From Candidatus Caldarchaeum sp. (lineage in GTDB: Archaea > Thermoproteota > Nitrososphaeria_A > Caldarchaeales > Caldarchaeaceae), in contig JANXEM010000002.1 in assembly GCA_025058435.1 (NCBI GenBank), positions 1-27,015 on the forward strand: 27,015 nt of DNA, read 5' to 3'. The position numbers and the translations under genes were made by a program. Within the stretch, counting starts at the first letter, position 1. Each line of letters begins with the position of its first letter. Shown here piece by piece: positions 1 to 6,113 of this stretch. A model generated the notes under the pieces. That model searched no databases. It was not told the origin of the DNA and worked only from the letters and a program-made list of their open reading frames with translations.

Positions 1-206
1 GGGTCGATGTTTTCGCCGTTTAAAGCGACGGCAAACCCAGCCTTTAAACCCGAGGCCTCAAACAAGTCTCCGACTTTGTCGGAATATTTTTTTCGAAAGG
101 CCGCGAGAAAATCCGCGACGGTCGAGCCGTCGGGAAGCTCAAACTCTTCCAAAGACTTGCCCAGCCTTTCCCGGATTACCGCGAAATATTTTGTCGAAAC
201 CTTCAA
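1..206 (-). CDS. moaD: MoaD-like molybdopterin synthase small subunit (3'-truncated by window edge)
   Basis: This is the sulfur-carrier subunit of molybdopterin synthase, a ubiquitin-fold protein whose C-terminal Gly-Gly is thiocarboxylated and donates sulfur to precursor Z together with MoaE. The 68 visible residues read as a typical MoaD N-terminus: a KYFAVIRERLGKS start, then ELPDGSTVADFLAAF, then AVALNGENID, as in MoaD/ThiS proteins. The C-terminus with the diagnostic Gly-Gly lies outside the window. The start is taken as TTG at 206-204, which overlaps the moaE stop (TGA, 205-203) as TTGA; no ATG or GTG in frame offers an alternative. The directly overlapping moaE gene supports the assignment. 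A ThiS-type role is possible but less likely given moaE. Confidence 0.85.
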   Translation of the reverse strand, partial: MKVSTKYFAVIRERLGKSLEEFELPDGSTVADFLAAFRKKYSDKVGDLFEASGLKAGFAVALNGENID

Positions 207-664
207 GCCCCTTCCATCCACGCAGCCGTGCCATCGATATATACTTCTTTCTTGAACAAAGCCGGCTCCCTCTTGTATCTTTCCACGGCGGTACGAAGAC
301 CACGGAACACCTCATCCCTACTTTCCCCAGCCGCCGCCACAAAAACAACGGGCTCGCCGACGTTGAAAGCACCCAAAAGATGCCACACACCCACAAACCT
401 CAAACCATACTCCGCCCTCACTTCTTCGCAAATCCGCTTCAACGCCCGGTTCGCATGGTCCTCATAGGATTCCATCACAAGGTTTTCCACAGGATGTTCG
501 CCTCGCCCCTTTCGCTTCACGATTCCGACGAAGAAAGCAGCGGCTCCACAACTACCATCCGAAACCGACTCCAAAACAATGTCAAACAGTTTCTTCAAGT
601 CGAGCTCATCTTTTCTGTAAACACCTGACGACGGGGCGTTCATCACGCAGCTGAAAACCGCCAA
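203..664 (-). CDS. moaE: Molybdopterin synthase catalytic subunit MoaE
   Basis: MoaE forms the heterotetrameric molybdopterin synthase with MoaD and inserts two dithiolene sulfurs into precursor Z during molybdenum/tungsten cofactor synthesis in the cytoplasm. The 153-residue protein has the family signatures GAAAFFVGIVKRKGRG (about 40-55), the HLLGAFNVGEPVVFVAAAG core (about 95-113) and the C-terminal YKREPALFKKE block. Lys131 and Lys138 sit seven residues apart, matching the spacing of the two active-site lysines of E. coli MoaE. The start is TTG at 664, supported by a TATA-like CTAAAATT centred about 30 bases upstream; an ATG at codon 8 is the alternative. It overlaps moaD by 4 bases, so the two subunits are likely translationally coupled. 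Confidence 0.92.
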   Translation of the reverse strand: MAVFSCVMNAPSSGVYRKDELDLKKLFDIVLESVSDGSCGAAAFFVGIVKRKGRGEHPVENLVMESYEDHANRALKRICEEVRAEYGLRFVGVWHLLGAFNVGEPVVFVAAAGESRDEVFRGLRTAVERYKREPALFKKEVYIDGTAAWMEGA

Positions 665-690
665 CCCAATATGTTTTTCCTATGGCCAAA

Positions 691-698
691 ATTTTAGC
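691..698 (-). promoter_or_regulatory. TATA-like box for moaE
   Basis: On the minus strand the element reads CTAAAATT and is centred about 30 bases before the moaE TTG. This fits a leaderless or near-leaderless archaeal transcript and supports the TTG start. Inferred by position and composition only. Confidence 0.4.
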
Positions 699-802
699 GG
701 GTCAACAAACTTGGAGACGTTAGTATTTTTCGGGCAAAAAAATTTGGTTTTCGTCAAAAAACGCCGCAAACATGTAACCACATCGTGAGCCAAAACAGAT
801 GA

Positions 803-810
803 TTTATATT
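803..810 (+). promoter_or_regulatory. TATA-like box for the decarboxylase gene
   Basis: TTTATATT lies about 45 bases before the ATG at 852. A start of transcription about 26 bases downstream would leave a leader of roughly 20 bases. A GAGGT sits at 833-837, farther from the start codon than is usual for a ribosome binding site here. Confidence 0.45.
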
Positions 811-851
811 CAATCTTTTTCGTCAACTTTTCGAGGTCAACAGAAAAGAAA

Positions 852-1229
852 ATGCTTCAAGAAAAAACGATTCAAAAACAGATTATCGGAAGACACGTCT
901 TCGGAAACCTCTACGGATGTCCTTCCCAGCTGCTGACCGAGGAAAAATACCTACGCAAAACAGTCCTTGAGGCGGTTAAGATATCTAAGATGACTTTGGT
1001 TTCGCTGCGTTCGTGGAAATTCGGGGGTGAGAAGGGAGGCGTGTCGGTCATCGCCCTCGTGAAGGAAAGTCACATCGCCGTCCACACATGGAACCAATAT
1101 CGGTACGCCACGGTCGACATCTACACATGCGGCGAAGACAGCGACCCGGAAAAGGGCTTCGAACACATCGTCAAAAAATTGAGTCCAGAAAAATTTGTGC
1201 GTCATTTCGCGGACCGGTCGTCGGAGTAA
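852..1229 (+). CDS. speH: Pyruvoyl-dependent S-adenosylmethionine decarboxylase family proenzyme (AdoMetDC or archaeal ArgDC)
   Basis: This 125-residue protein belongs to the small prokaryotic AdoMet decarboxylase family. These proenzymes cleave themselves before an internal serine, which becomes the catalytic pyruvoyl group. The cleavage region KESHIAVHTW gives Ser73, with His78 and Cys93 downstream in VDIYTCG. All three are exactly 10 residues later than Ser63, His68 and Cys83 of the Thermotoga enzyme, so the processing and catalytic residues are intact. AdoMetDC supplies aminopropyl groups for spermidine. In crenarchaea a close paralogue has become an arginine decarboxylase making agmatine. 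The N-terminal GRHVFGNLYGC and the ending FADRSS feel closer to that branch, but sequence inspection alone cannot settle it. It is monocistronic, with its own TATA box and a hairpin plus T-run directly after the stop. Confidence 0.88.
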   Translation: MLQEKTIQKQIIGRHVFGNLYGCPSQLLTEEKYLRKTVLEAVKISKMTLVSLRSWKFGGEKGGVSVIALVKESHIAVHTWNQYRYATVDIYTCGEDSDPEKGFEHIVKKLSPEKFVRHFADRSSE

Positions 1230-1252
1230 ACCGTAAAAGGTTTACTTTTTTT
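1227..1252 (+). terminator. Hairpin plus T-run terminator after the decarboxylase gene
   Basis: TAAACC (1227-1232, beginning at the stop codon) and GGTTTA (1239-1244) form a 6-base inverted repeat around GTAAAA. It is followed by CTTTTTTT (1245-1252), with a second T-run at about 1272-1278. Archaeal termination mainly needs T-rich tracts; the hairpin makes this look like an intrinsic terminator. Confidence 0.6.
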
Positions 1253-1604
1253 GGATTTTATCTCTTTTTGCTTTTTTTCAAGTGTTCGTTATTTTGGACA
1301 GCGAAAGGGTCGCTAACTTATCACTGATATTTAGGAACAACAGCGGTTGAATTAGTCATCCAACTGTCCGATATTCCAACCGATTGCCCAACCAAAGCCG
1401 AAGTTAGGCTGCCAGCCCCCGGGCCGGAAACACGAAAAACCGGCTTCCAACCGAATAATTCAATTTGTGAAGCATTACCGGTCGGCCTACATCGCAACGG
1501 ACGATTAATTGCACTACGAATTGCGTTGACCGCTTTGGGAGTGTTCCTTGTCGCGTCGTTCGATTTGTCGAACAGCTACTTTACAGCATCGACCCTTAGG
1601 AAAA
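1253..1604 (+). other. Long intergenic stretch with hairpins and a start-less open frame
   Basis: In a window where most genes touch or overlap, 1230-1634 is the only gap above 300 bases. I recognise no tRNA, no RNase P RNA (its conserved GAGGAAAGTCC core is absent on both strands) and no SRP RNA. It holds several inverted repeats: AGCGA/TCGCT (1300-1314), CGGTTG/CAACCG (1344-1349 and 1377-1382), AGCC/GGCT/AGCC (1396-1417), GCCGG/CCGGC (1423-1427 and 1440-1444) and a perfect GTTCGA-TTTG-TCGAAC (1558-1573). One plus frame is open from 1328 to the TAA at 1607-1609 (93 codons) but has no ATG, GTG or TTG in its first half. Its translation contains a hydrophobic stretch LIALRIALTALGVFLVASF. It could be an unrecognised structured RNA, a decayed gene, or chance. 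Confidence 0.4.
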
Positions 1605-1612
1605 CTTAAAAG
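1605..1612 (+). promoter_or_regulatory. TATA-like box for the small hypothetical gene
   Basis: CTTAAAAG is centred about 26 bases before the GTG at 1635, the spacing expected for a leaderless archaeal mRNA. It supports the GTG start. Confidence 0.5.
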
Positions 1613-1634
1613 GTAAACCTAAAACGGTAAAACT

Positions 1635-1949
1635 GTGAAACGAAGAAAAACGGTGGAAAAAATCGACGACAAAATGCTGAGGAACGCCGTGGCCTACGCC
1701 AAAAATCAACCGCGGCTGGCGTTCTATTCGCCTTTGGCTGCCGCTGTCCTGAACTACAAAAAGAACACGGTTCCGAGGTATAGCATGAGCGATGAACTTG
1801 CCAAGATCGTGGAGGCGGCGCTTCGGCAAAGATATCCGACTTTGACTCAGAGGGTCAAACGGTTGATGAAATCTGGAAACAAGGAAGCTAAACTGACCGA
1901 GACCAAGCGACCCGTGCAGGAATCACCGGAGCAGGAGGGCACTGCGTGA
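1635..1949 (+). CDS. Small basic hypothetical protein
   Basis: I do not recognise this 104-residue protein. It starts at GTG with a well-placed TATA-like box and no ribosome binding site. The first 80 residues are strongly basic and look globular: a KRRKTVEKID start, then AFYSPLAAAVLNYKK and a YSMSDELAKIVEAAL helix. The last 25 residues are charged and low in complexity and probably disordered. The basic, helical character would suit a nucleic-acid-binding or ribosome-associated protein, but that is only inference. Its last 62 bases overlap the 3' end of the convergent PfkB kinase gene. The disordered tail may therefore be a dispensable extension created by the overlap. Confidence 0.65.
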   Translation: MKRRKTVEKIDDKMLRNAVAYAKNQPRLAFYSPLAAAVLNYKKNTVPRYSMSDELAKIVEAALRQRYPTLTQRVKRLMKSGNKEAKLTETKRPVQESPEQEGTA

Positions 1950-2766
1950 CGCGATATGGGGGAGGGTTTTCGAGTGCGTGACGGAGAAGCCCTAAAGCTG
2001 AAGCCGCCGCATCTTCCGCCGAATAACCCCGGCTCACAAAACTAATGAAAAAAGCCGTCAGCATGTCGCCTGCGCCCGTCGCGTCGACAACATCCCGACT
2101 GGACGCCTCCTCAAAAAAAGTCAAAAAGTTCTTCTCAACAAGGAACAGGCCCTTCCTTGAGCCGACCATAAAAATACCACCGACTTGCCTACCTATGTTA
2201 GCGACTGCTTCGACCAAATCTTTCACACCAGCCAACACCAACGCCTCCTCGTCGCTGCAGTGGACAACGTCGGCGAGCTGCAGAAACCGTGAGACGTCTC
2301 TGTGAACCAAGCGGATGTTTCCGCTTTCGTCAGCGTCCCGTATCAGGCCCTGAAGGTCTAACGCGGTCATACCGGCTCTGTTCTTGATGAGTTTGAGGTG
2401 TTGTTCGTCGGCTTCTTTGAAGACCGGCGACAATAGGGCTATGTCGGTGTCCAAACTTTCGAGCAGTTTGACCGGAATTGTTGGCCCTTGGCTGAGCAGT
2501 CTCGACTTTCTCCCGGTTGCGGTGTATTGGTGGCGGAACACGGATGAGCTGGCTCCAGCTATTCTGATGACTGAGCTGACGTCTATACCGAGCTGCTTCA
2601 TGGTTGCGATAAATCTTTCGGGATAATCTTCTCCAACCGCTGAAAACACCGAAACAGCCAACCCCGTGGAAGCAGCCGCCGTCCCCGCATACCACGCCGG
2701 GCCCCCCACAACCTGTTCGTCGCCGAAGAGGTCGATGGTTAACCCGCCCACAACGGCCGTTTTCAC
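1888..2766 (-). CDS. PfkB (ribokinase)-family carbohydrate kinase
   Basis: This 292-residue cytoplasmic kinase phosphorylates an alcohol group of a sugar, nucleoside or related small molecule using ATP. The N-terminal PfkB motif is at GGPAWYAGTAAASTG (21-35). The C-terminal signature DATGAGD is at 228-234, with Asp234 the catalytic base and GAG the anion hole. The N-terminus is short for ribokinase proper and resembles archaeal PfkB paralogues of unsettled substrate, so the substrate is left open. The start is GTG at 2766, about 27 bases from a TATA-like box shared with the divergent taw1 gene. The C-terminal 20 or so residues (after PPPYRVTQ) lie in the overlap with the neighbouring convergent gene and are probably not part of the fold. 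Confidence 0.88.
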   Translation of the reverse strand: MKTAVVGGLTIDLFGDEQVVGGPAWYAGTAAASTGLAVSVFSAVGEDYPERFIATMKQLGIDVSSVIRIAGASSSVFRHQYTATGRKSRLLSQGPTIPVKLLESLDTDIALLSPVFKEADEQHLKLIKNRAGMTALDLQGLIRDADESGNIRLVHRDVSRFLQLADVVHCSDEEALVLAGVKDLVEAVANIGRQVGGIFMVGSRKGLFLVEKNFLTFFEEASSRDVVDATGAGDMLTAFFISFVSRGYSAEDAAASALGLLRHALENPPPYRVTQCPPAPVIPARVAWSRSV

Positions 2767-2788
2767 GTCATTAAGATGGGTTAGGAAA

Positions 2789-2797
2789 GATTAAATC
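2789..2797. promoter_or_regulatory. Single shared TATA box between divergent PfkB kinase and taw1 genes
   Basis: GATTAAATC reads GATTTAATC on the other strand, so it is nearly symmetric. Its centre is 27 bases from the kinase GTG (2766) and 29 from the taw1 TTG (2822). No second AT-rich element is visible in the 55-base gap, so one box may serve both genes as leaderless transcripts. Confidence 0.55.
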
Positions 2798-2821
2798 ATT
2801 CATCAGAGTGGTGGTTCTGGA

Positions 2822-3826
2822 TTGACTACGGTCGTTCCGCTGAAGGAGATTAAGAAGCCGTCACGGGGCGAAGTGCGGGGGGCCGACAGGTTCGAGAAGG
2901 TAGGGTATCGGATTGTCGGCCGACATTCGGCTGTAAAAGTTTGTCACTGGACTAAGTCGGCTCTCCGGGGTGGCAAGCCCTGTTACAAAAGCTGGTACGG
3001 CATCGAAAGCCATCGGTGTATTCAGATGACTCCTTCCGTCCAGTACTGTAACATGATGTGTGTTTTTTGCTGGCGTTTCCATACTTTGAATAGGGTTCAG
3101 CCTTTTGAAGGGGGCTGGGACAGCCCGACCGAAATACTCGACAGAATAGTGGAAGAGCAGAGGCAGCTTCTTTCGGGCTTCGGCGGAAACTCGAAAGTTT
3201 CTAAACAGAAATTCAAGGAGGCCCTCGACCCAAAACACATCGCGATATCGCTTGACGGCGAGCCGACTCTGTACCCGCGCCTAACCGAATTCATCCAAGA
3301 AGCAACTAGACGCGGGATGACGACCTTCTTGGTCAGCAACGGCACCATGCCGGAAAGACTGGAAGAACTGCTGGCCCACGCTCAGCCGACGTCGCTTTAC
3401 ATCAGCGTCTACGGCCCCGACAAAGAAACACACATCAAAACCTGCAAACCCTTGATAAACGACAGCTGGGAAAGGCTGGCCAAGTCTTTAGAGCTCATGT
3501 CGAAATTCTCCAGCAGGAAGGTCATACGGCTAACGCTCGTCAAAGATTTGAACATGCACAGCCCGGACCTATACGCGGGTCTCGTCAAAATCGCTGGCCC
3601 CGACTTCATCGAATGCAAAGGCTACACACACGTCGGCGAATCACAGATGCGGCTCCGCCGCGAAAACATGCCTTCGATGACGGAGATAAACGCCTTCGCG
3701 ATGGAGCTTGCATCACTTACCGGATTCATCAAAGTCGCCGAAGACGTCGTGAGCAGGGTTGTGCTTTTGGCCAACCCCGAATCGACCCACTATTTGTCGA
3801 TGGCTAAACGTCTGTCGACGCAGTAG
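2822..3826 (+). CDS. taw1: tRNA 4-demethylwyosine synthase Taw1 (TYW1), radical SAM
   Basis: Taw1 makes the tricyclic base of wyosine derivatives next to the anticodon of tRNA-Phe by joining N1-methylguanosine-37 with pyruvate carbons. The 334-residue protein carries the radical SAM cysteines Cys76, Cys80 and Cys83 in CNMMCVFC. A second set, Cys41, Cys54 and Cys66, matches the auxiliary 4Fe-4S cluster of archaeal Taw1. Lys56, two residues after Cys54, is at the position of the lysine proposed to bind pyruvate. SLDGEPTLYP is the AdoMet-binding GE motif, and ISVYGPDKETH and ECKGYTHVGES are further family blocks. The start is TTG at 2822, placed by the upstream TATA box; no ribosome binding site is seen. 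The 3' end overlaps the convergent HIT gene by 23 bases. Confidence 0.95.
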   Translation: MTTVVPLKEIKKPSRGEVRGADRFEKVGYRIVGRHSAVKVCHWTKSALRGGKPCYKSWYGIESHRCIQMTPSVQYCNMMCVFCWRFHTLNRVQPFEGGWDSPTEILDRIVEEQRQLLSGFGGNSKVSKQKFKEALDPKHIAISLDGEPTLYPRLTEFIQEATRRGMTTFLVSNGTMPERLEELLAHAQPTSLYISVYGPDKETHIKTCKPLINDSWERLAKSLELMSKFSSRKVIRLTLVKDLNMHSPDLYAGLVKIAGPDFIECKGYTHVGESQMRLRRENMPSMTEINAFAMELASLTGFIKVAEDVVSRVVLLANPESTHYLSMAKRLSTQ

Positions 3827-4295
3827 CTTCGACGAGTTTCCTGTAGGTCTGCTCTATGGTTTCCGGCAACACGCGGGTGTCTGAAACGATTGTCATGAAG
3901 TTTGTGTCGCCCCTCCATCTGGGGACAACGTGGAAATGAATGTGGTCTTCTATTCCGGCTCCCGCTGATTTGCCGAGGTTGGCGCCTATGTTGAAGCCGT
4001 CCGGTTTCATGACTTTTACGATGATTTTGACCGCCATTCTGATGAGTTTCATCGTTTCGAGCATTTCCTCTTCCTCCATCTGGTCGACGGAGCCGACGTG
4101 TCTCAAAGGCGTCACCATGACATGTCCGTTGTTGTAGGGATAGAGGTTCATGATGATGAAGGCGCGGCGCCCACGGTAGACAACGTATCTTTTGCTGTCG
4201 TCTTTTTCCGAAGCCGCTATGCAGAAGATGCAACCCGGCTCATCCTTCGCCTCCTTGATGTAAGCCATCCTCCACGGAGCCCAAAGCCTGTCCAA
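3804..4295 (-). CDS. HIT-family nucleotide hydrolase/transferase
   Basis: This 163-residue histidine-triad protein carries HIHFHVVPRW with His118, His120 and His122; the middle histidine is the nucleophile attacking the alpha-phosphate. The opening LWAPWRMAYI and the CIFC pair (Cys22, Cys25) are typical of the archaeal and actinobacterial branch that includes Ap4A phosphorylases and zinc-containing Ap4A hydrolase-like proteins. It probably acts on dinucleoside polyphosphates or nucleoside phosphoramidates, but the substrate cannot be read from sequence. The start is TTG at 4295, one base after the stop of the upstream nuclease-like gene, so the two are co-transcribed and probably coupled. It ends inside taw1 on the other strand. 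Confidence 0.9.
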   Translation of the reverse strand: MDRLWAPWRMAYIKEAKDEPGCIFCIAASEKDDSKRYVVYRGRRAFIIMNLYPYNNGHVMVTPLRHVGSVDQMEEEEMLETMKLIRMAVKIIVKVMKPDGFNIGANLGKSAGAGIEDHIHFHVVPRWRGDTNFMTIVSDTRVLPETIEQTYRKLVEATASTDV

Positions 4296-4296
4296 T

Positions 4297-5022
4297 TCAA
4301 CGCCAGATGTCCAAACTTTGATTTAAGTTATCGTCTTCAAAAAAGCGGAGCCAATCTGGCTTGAGTTTGGCGGCAAAGGCCGCGCCCATCAGAACGTTTT
4401 CAGCCGATGCGAGAAAGGTTTTCAACGCGTTGACCGGAACGATGAAAACATCGTCTACTTTACGGGAGGCAGGTTCGTAGAGCGAGACCACGACCGGGGC
4501 GAAGAAAGTTAGGTTGTCTCCTCCGTATTTCTTCTCTAAAAAGGCTTTTGTCAGAATTGTTCTCTGTTTGGCTTTTTCGATTATCGACCGGAGGGTTTTT
4601 CCCGACAGCTGTTTGTTCCATCGTTTGCAGTCGATGACGAGGCAGAGCGAAGGATATGCCGAAAGAACGTCGATTTCTGCCCGCCTACCTGAGTAGCTGA
4701 GTTGAAGGTTGGTTCGGTATCTAAGCCCGGAAAGCCGGGAGACTGTCGCGACGAAGGCCTCCATCTCCTTCCAAGAAAGATGTTTCGCTACGTTTTGGGG
4801 TTCGAGACCGTGCCTTATGGCTTCGACGCTGAGCAAAACCTTCAGCACCGTTGGCGAATGGCCTTGGTTCATGAAGGGTTCAACAGCGTGGATGACGTCG
4901 TTGAAGTCAGCGCGAGCTTCTGACGCTAATCTACGGATGTCGAGAGCTCGGCCACTGTCCAGCATTCTGATGGCTGTTTCGATGATTTTCCCCCGAACGT
5001 AGCTATCTGAAGAGGTCTTCAT
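4297..5022 (-). CDS. PD-(D/E)XK nuclease-like protein of unknown role
   Basis: The 241-residue protein has a C-terminal half resembling the restriction-endonuclease fold. AEID followed by a strand LVIDCKRW gives Asp118, then Asp131-Cys-Lys133, the D...(D/E)xK metal-binding pattern, preceded by RYRTNLQLSYSGRR. The N-terminal 60 or so residues (IIETAIRMLDSGRALDIRRL and so on) look helical and might be a winged-helix DNA-binding part. I cannot name the family. The reading frame extends 15 codons upstream, but the ATG at 5022 is preferred because the longer form would overlap cofE by 65 bases instead of 20. It lies between cofE and the HIT gene with no gaps, yet no methyltransferase or other restriction partner is nearby. 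A repair or processing role is as likely as restriction. Confidence 0.7.
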   Translation of the reverse strand: MKTSSDSYVRGKIIETAIRMLDSGRALDIRRLASEARADFNDVIHAVEPFMNQGHSPTVLKVLLSVEAIRHGLEPQNVAKHLSWKEMEAFVATVSRLSGLRYRTNLQLSYSGRRAEIDVLSAYPSLCLVIDCKRWNKQLSGKTLRSIIEKAKQRTILTKAFLEKKYGGDNLTFFAPVVVSLYEPASRKVDDVFIVPVNALKTFLASAENVLMGAAFAAKLKPDWLRFFEDDNLNQSLDIWR

Positions 5023-5761
5023 GTTCGTCTCTGATGATCGCCGAAGCCGGGATGTTTGTCGGGTCATAGCTGTATCCTCTGACGACCGCAGCAGGTATTC
5101 CCTCGTCCGCCTCTCCCATCACCAACCCGGCCGCGGATGCGATTTCATCAGCAACACATATCACTTTCGAACGGAGAGCTCTTCCATAGAGGTCTTTCTC
5201 ACCACGTATGTCGGCCAAAGGGTTGATTCCGCTGCATCCGACCGCCACGTTCACAGAGCCCTTGCGGAAAGGCCTTCCGAAGCTGTCCGTGATGATTACG
5301 GCAACATTTACATTTGTTAGGCTTCTTATCTCTTGCCGGATTTTAAGGGCTGATTCGTCAGGGTTGTCCGGCAGCGATATTACGACGTCAGAGCCTCCGG
5401 CGTTCGAGGCGTCTACTCCGGCGTTCGCACAAACGAACCCGTGTTTTGTTTCGCAGATGATTATGCCGTGGCCGATTCTGACGATTTTTTTCGAGTTGCG
5501 GAGGATGACTTCGGTGTGGCGCGGGTCTTTTCCGGTGAGTCGACCGAGTTGGACGGCGAAATCCGAAGGCTGAATTTCATCGAGTCGAAATGTCTTCCCT
5601 TCTGCTTTAGAGACGATTGAATGCGCCACAACGACGATGTCTCCATCCCGTAAACCGAGGTTTATGTCTTTCAACCTGTCGACGATGAGTTTCCCGATGT
5701 TGTCTCCTTCTTTGATGGTTGGAAGGCCTTTGACGGGGATTATCTCGATTTTGTTCACCAT
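5003..5761 (-). CDS. cofE: Coenzyme F420-0:L-glutamate ligase CofE
   Basis: CofE adds one or two gamma-linked glutamates to F420-0 using GTP and a divalent metal, the last step in making the deazaflavin coenzyme F420. The 252-residue length and the blocks match archaeal CofE: IEIIPVKGLP at the start, DGDIVVVAHSIVSKAEG (39-55), GFVCANAGVDASNAG (108-122), VIITDSFGRPFRKG (about 155-168) and GEADEGIPAAVVRG near the end. No other F420 gene is in the window. It starts at ATG 5761, 10 bases after the stop of the small cysteine-rich gene, and overlaps the nuclease-like gene by 20 bases, so it sits inside a minus-strand operon. Confidence 0.95.
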   Translation of the reverse strand: MVNKIEIIPVKGLPTIKEGDNIGKLIVDRLKDINLGLRDGDIVVVAHSIVSKAEGKTFRLDEIQPSDFAVQLGRLTGKDPRHTEVILRNSKKIVRIGHGIIICETKHGFVCANAGVDASNAGGSDVVISLPDNPDESALKIRQEIRSLTNVNVAVIITDSFGRPFRKGSVNVAVGCSGINPLADIRGEKDLYGRALRSKVICVADEIASAAGLVMGEADEGIPAAVVRGYSYDPTNIPASAIIRDEHEDLFR

Positions 5762-5771
5762 CGTTTACTTT

Positions 5772-6071
5772 TCAAAGCCCGAGCTTGTCCAACTTCTTCT
5801 TAGCCTTCGCGGCAGCTACCTGCGAAAGGTTTATCGAAGCCTGTTGTTCCACGGTTTTCCTCTTGACGAATATACCGCACCGCCCGTCCGGCAGAAGCTT
5901 GACCTGCGCACACTGCGCGTAAGGACACTGGTACCCTATACAAGGCGCATCGACCCAGTTACACCAAGGCGGGTTTCGTCTATAGTCGAGAACTTTTTTG
6001 CCGCATCTGAAGAATCTGCAGAGAGGGTTGCATATCGGTGTCGGCTCTTTACTCAACGTCCAGTTCGGCAA
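5772..6071 (-). CDS. Small eight-cysteine protein, function unknown
   Basis: This 99-residue protein has eight cysteines, at 14, 18, 23, 37, 44, 49, 54 and 65, followed by a basic helical tail rich in Ala and Lys (from about 75). The spacing CNPLC...C and CIGYQCPYAQC suggests a bound zinc or an iron-sulfur cluster. I do not recognise the family. The start is TTG at 6071: the next in-frame codon set upstream meets a TGA, and GAGGT lies about 8 bases before it. It sits 42 bases downstream of the surface protein gene and 10 bases before cofE. It is cytoplasmic by absence of a signal peptide. The neighbouring cofE gives no clear hint of function. Confidence 0.7.
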   Translation of the reverse strand: MPNWTLSKEPTPICNPLCRFFRCGKKVLDYRRNPPWCNWVDAPCIGYQCPYAQCAQVKLLPDGRCGIFVKRKTVEQQASINLSQVAAAKAKKKLDKLGL

Positions 6072-6113
6072 ACCCGAACCTCACTCTTCCATTCCTACCG
6101 TGTGGCCTGAATT

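Noticed and set aside
1230..1634. Possible tRNA, RNase P RNA or SRP RNA in the long gap
   Set aside because: No cloverleaf arms with a T-loop sequence, no GAGGAAAGTCC core of RNase P RNA and no SRP tetraloop region were seen on either strand. The GTTCGA-TTTG-TCGAAC hairpin alone is not a T-arm.
5023..5067. Longer start of the nuclease-like gene at 5067
   Set aside because: It would overlap cofE by 65 bases and add a low-complexity, Arg/Ser-rich stretch; ATG 5022 is the simpler choice.
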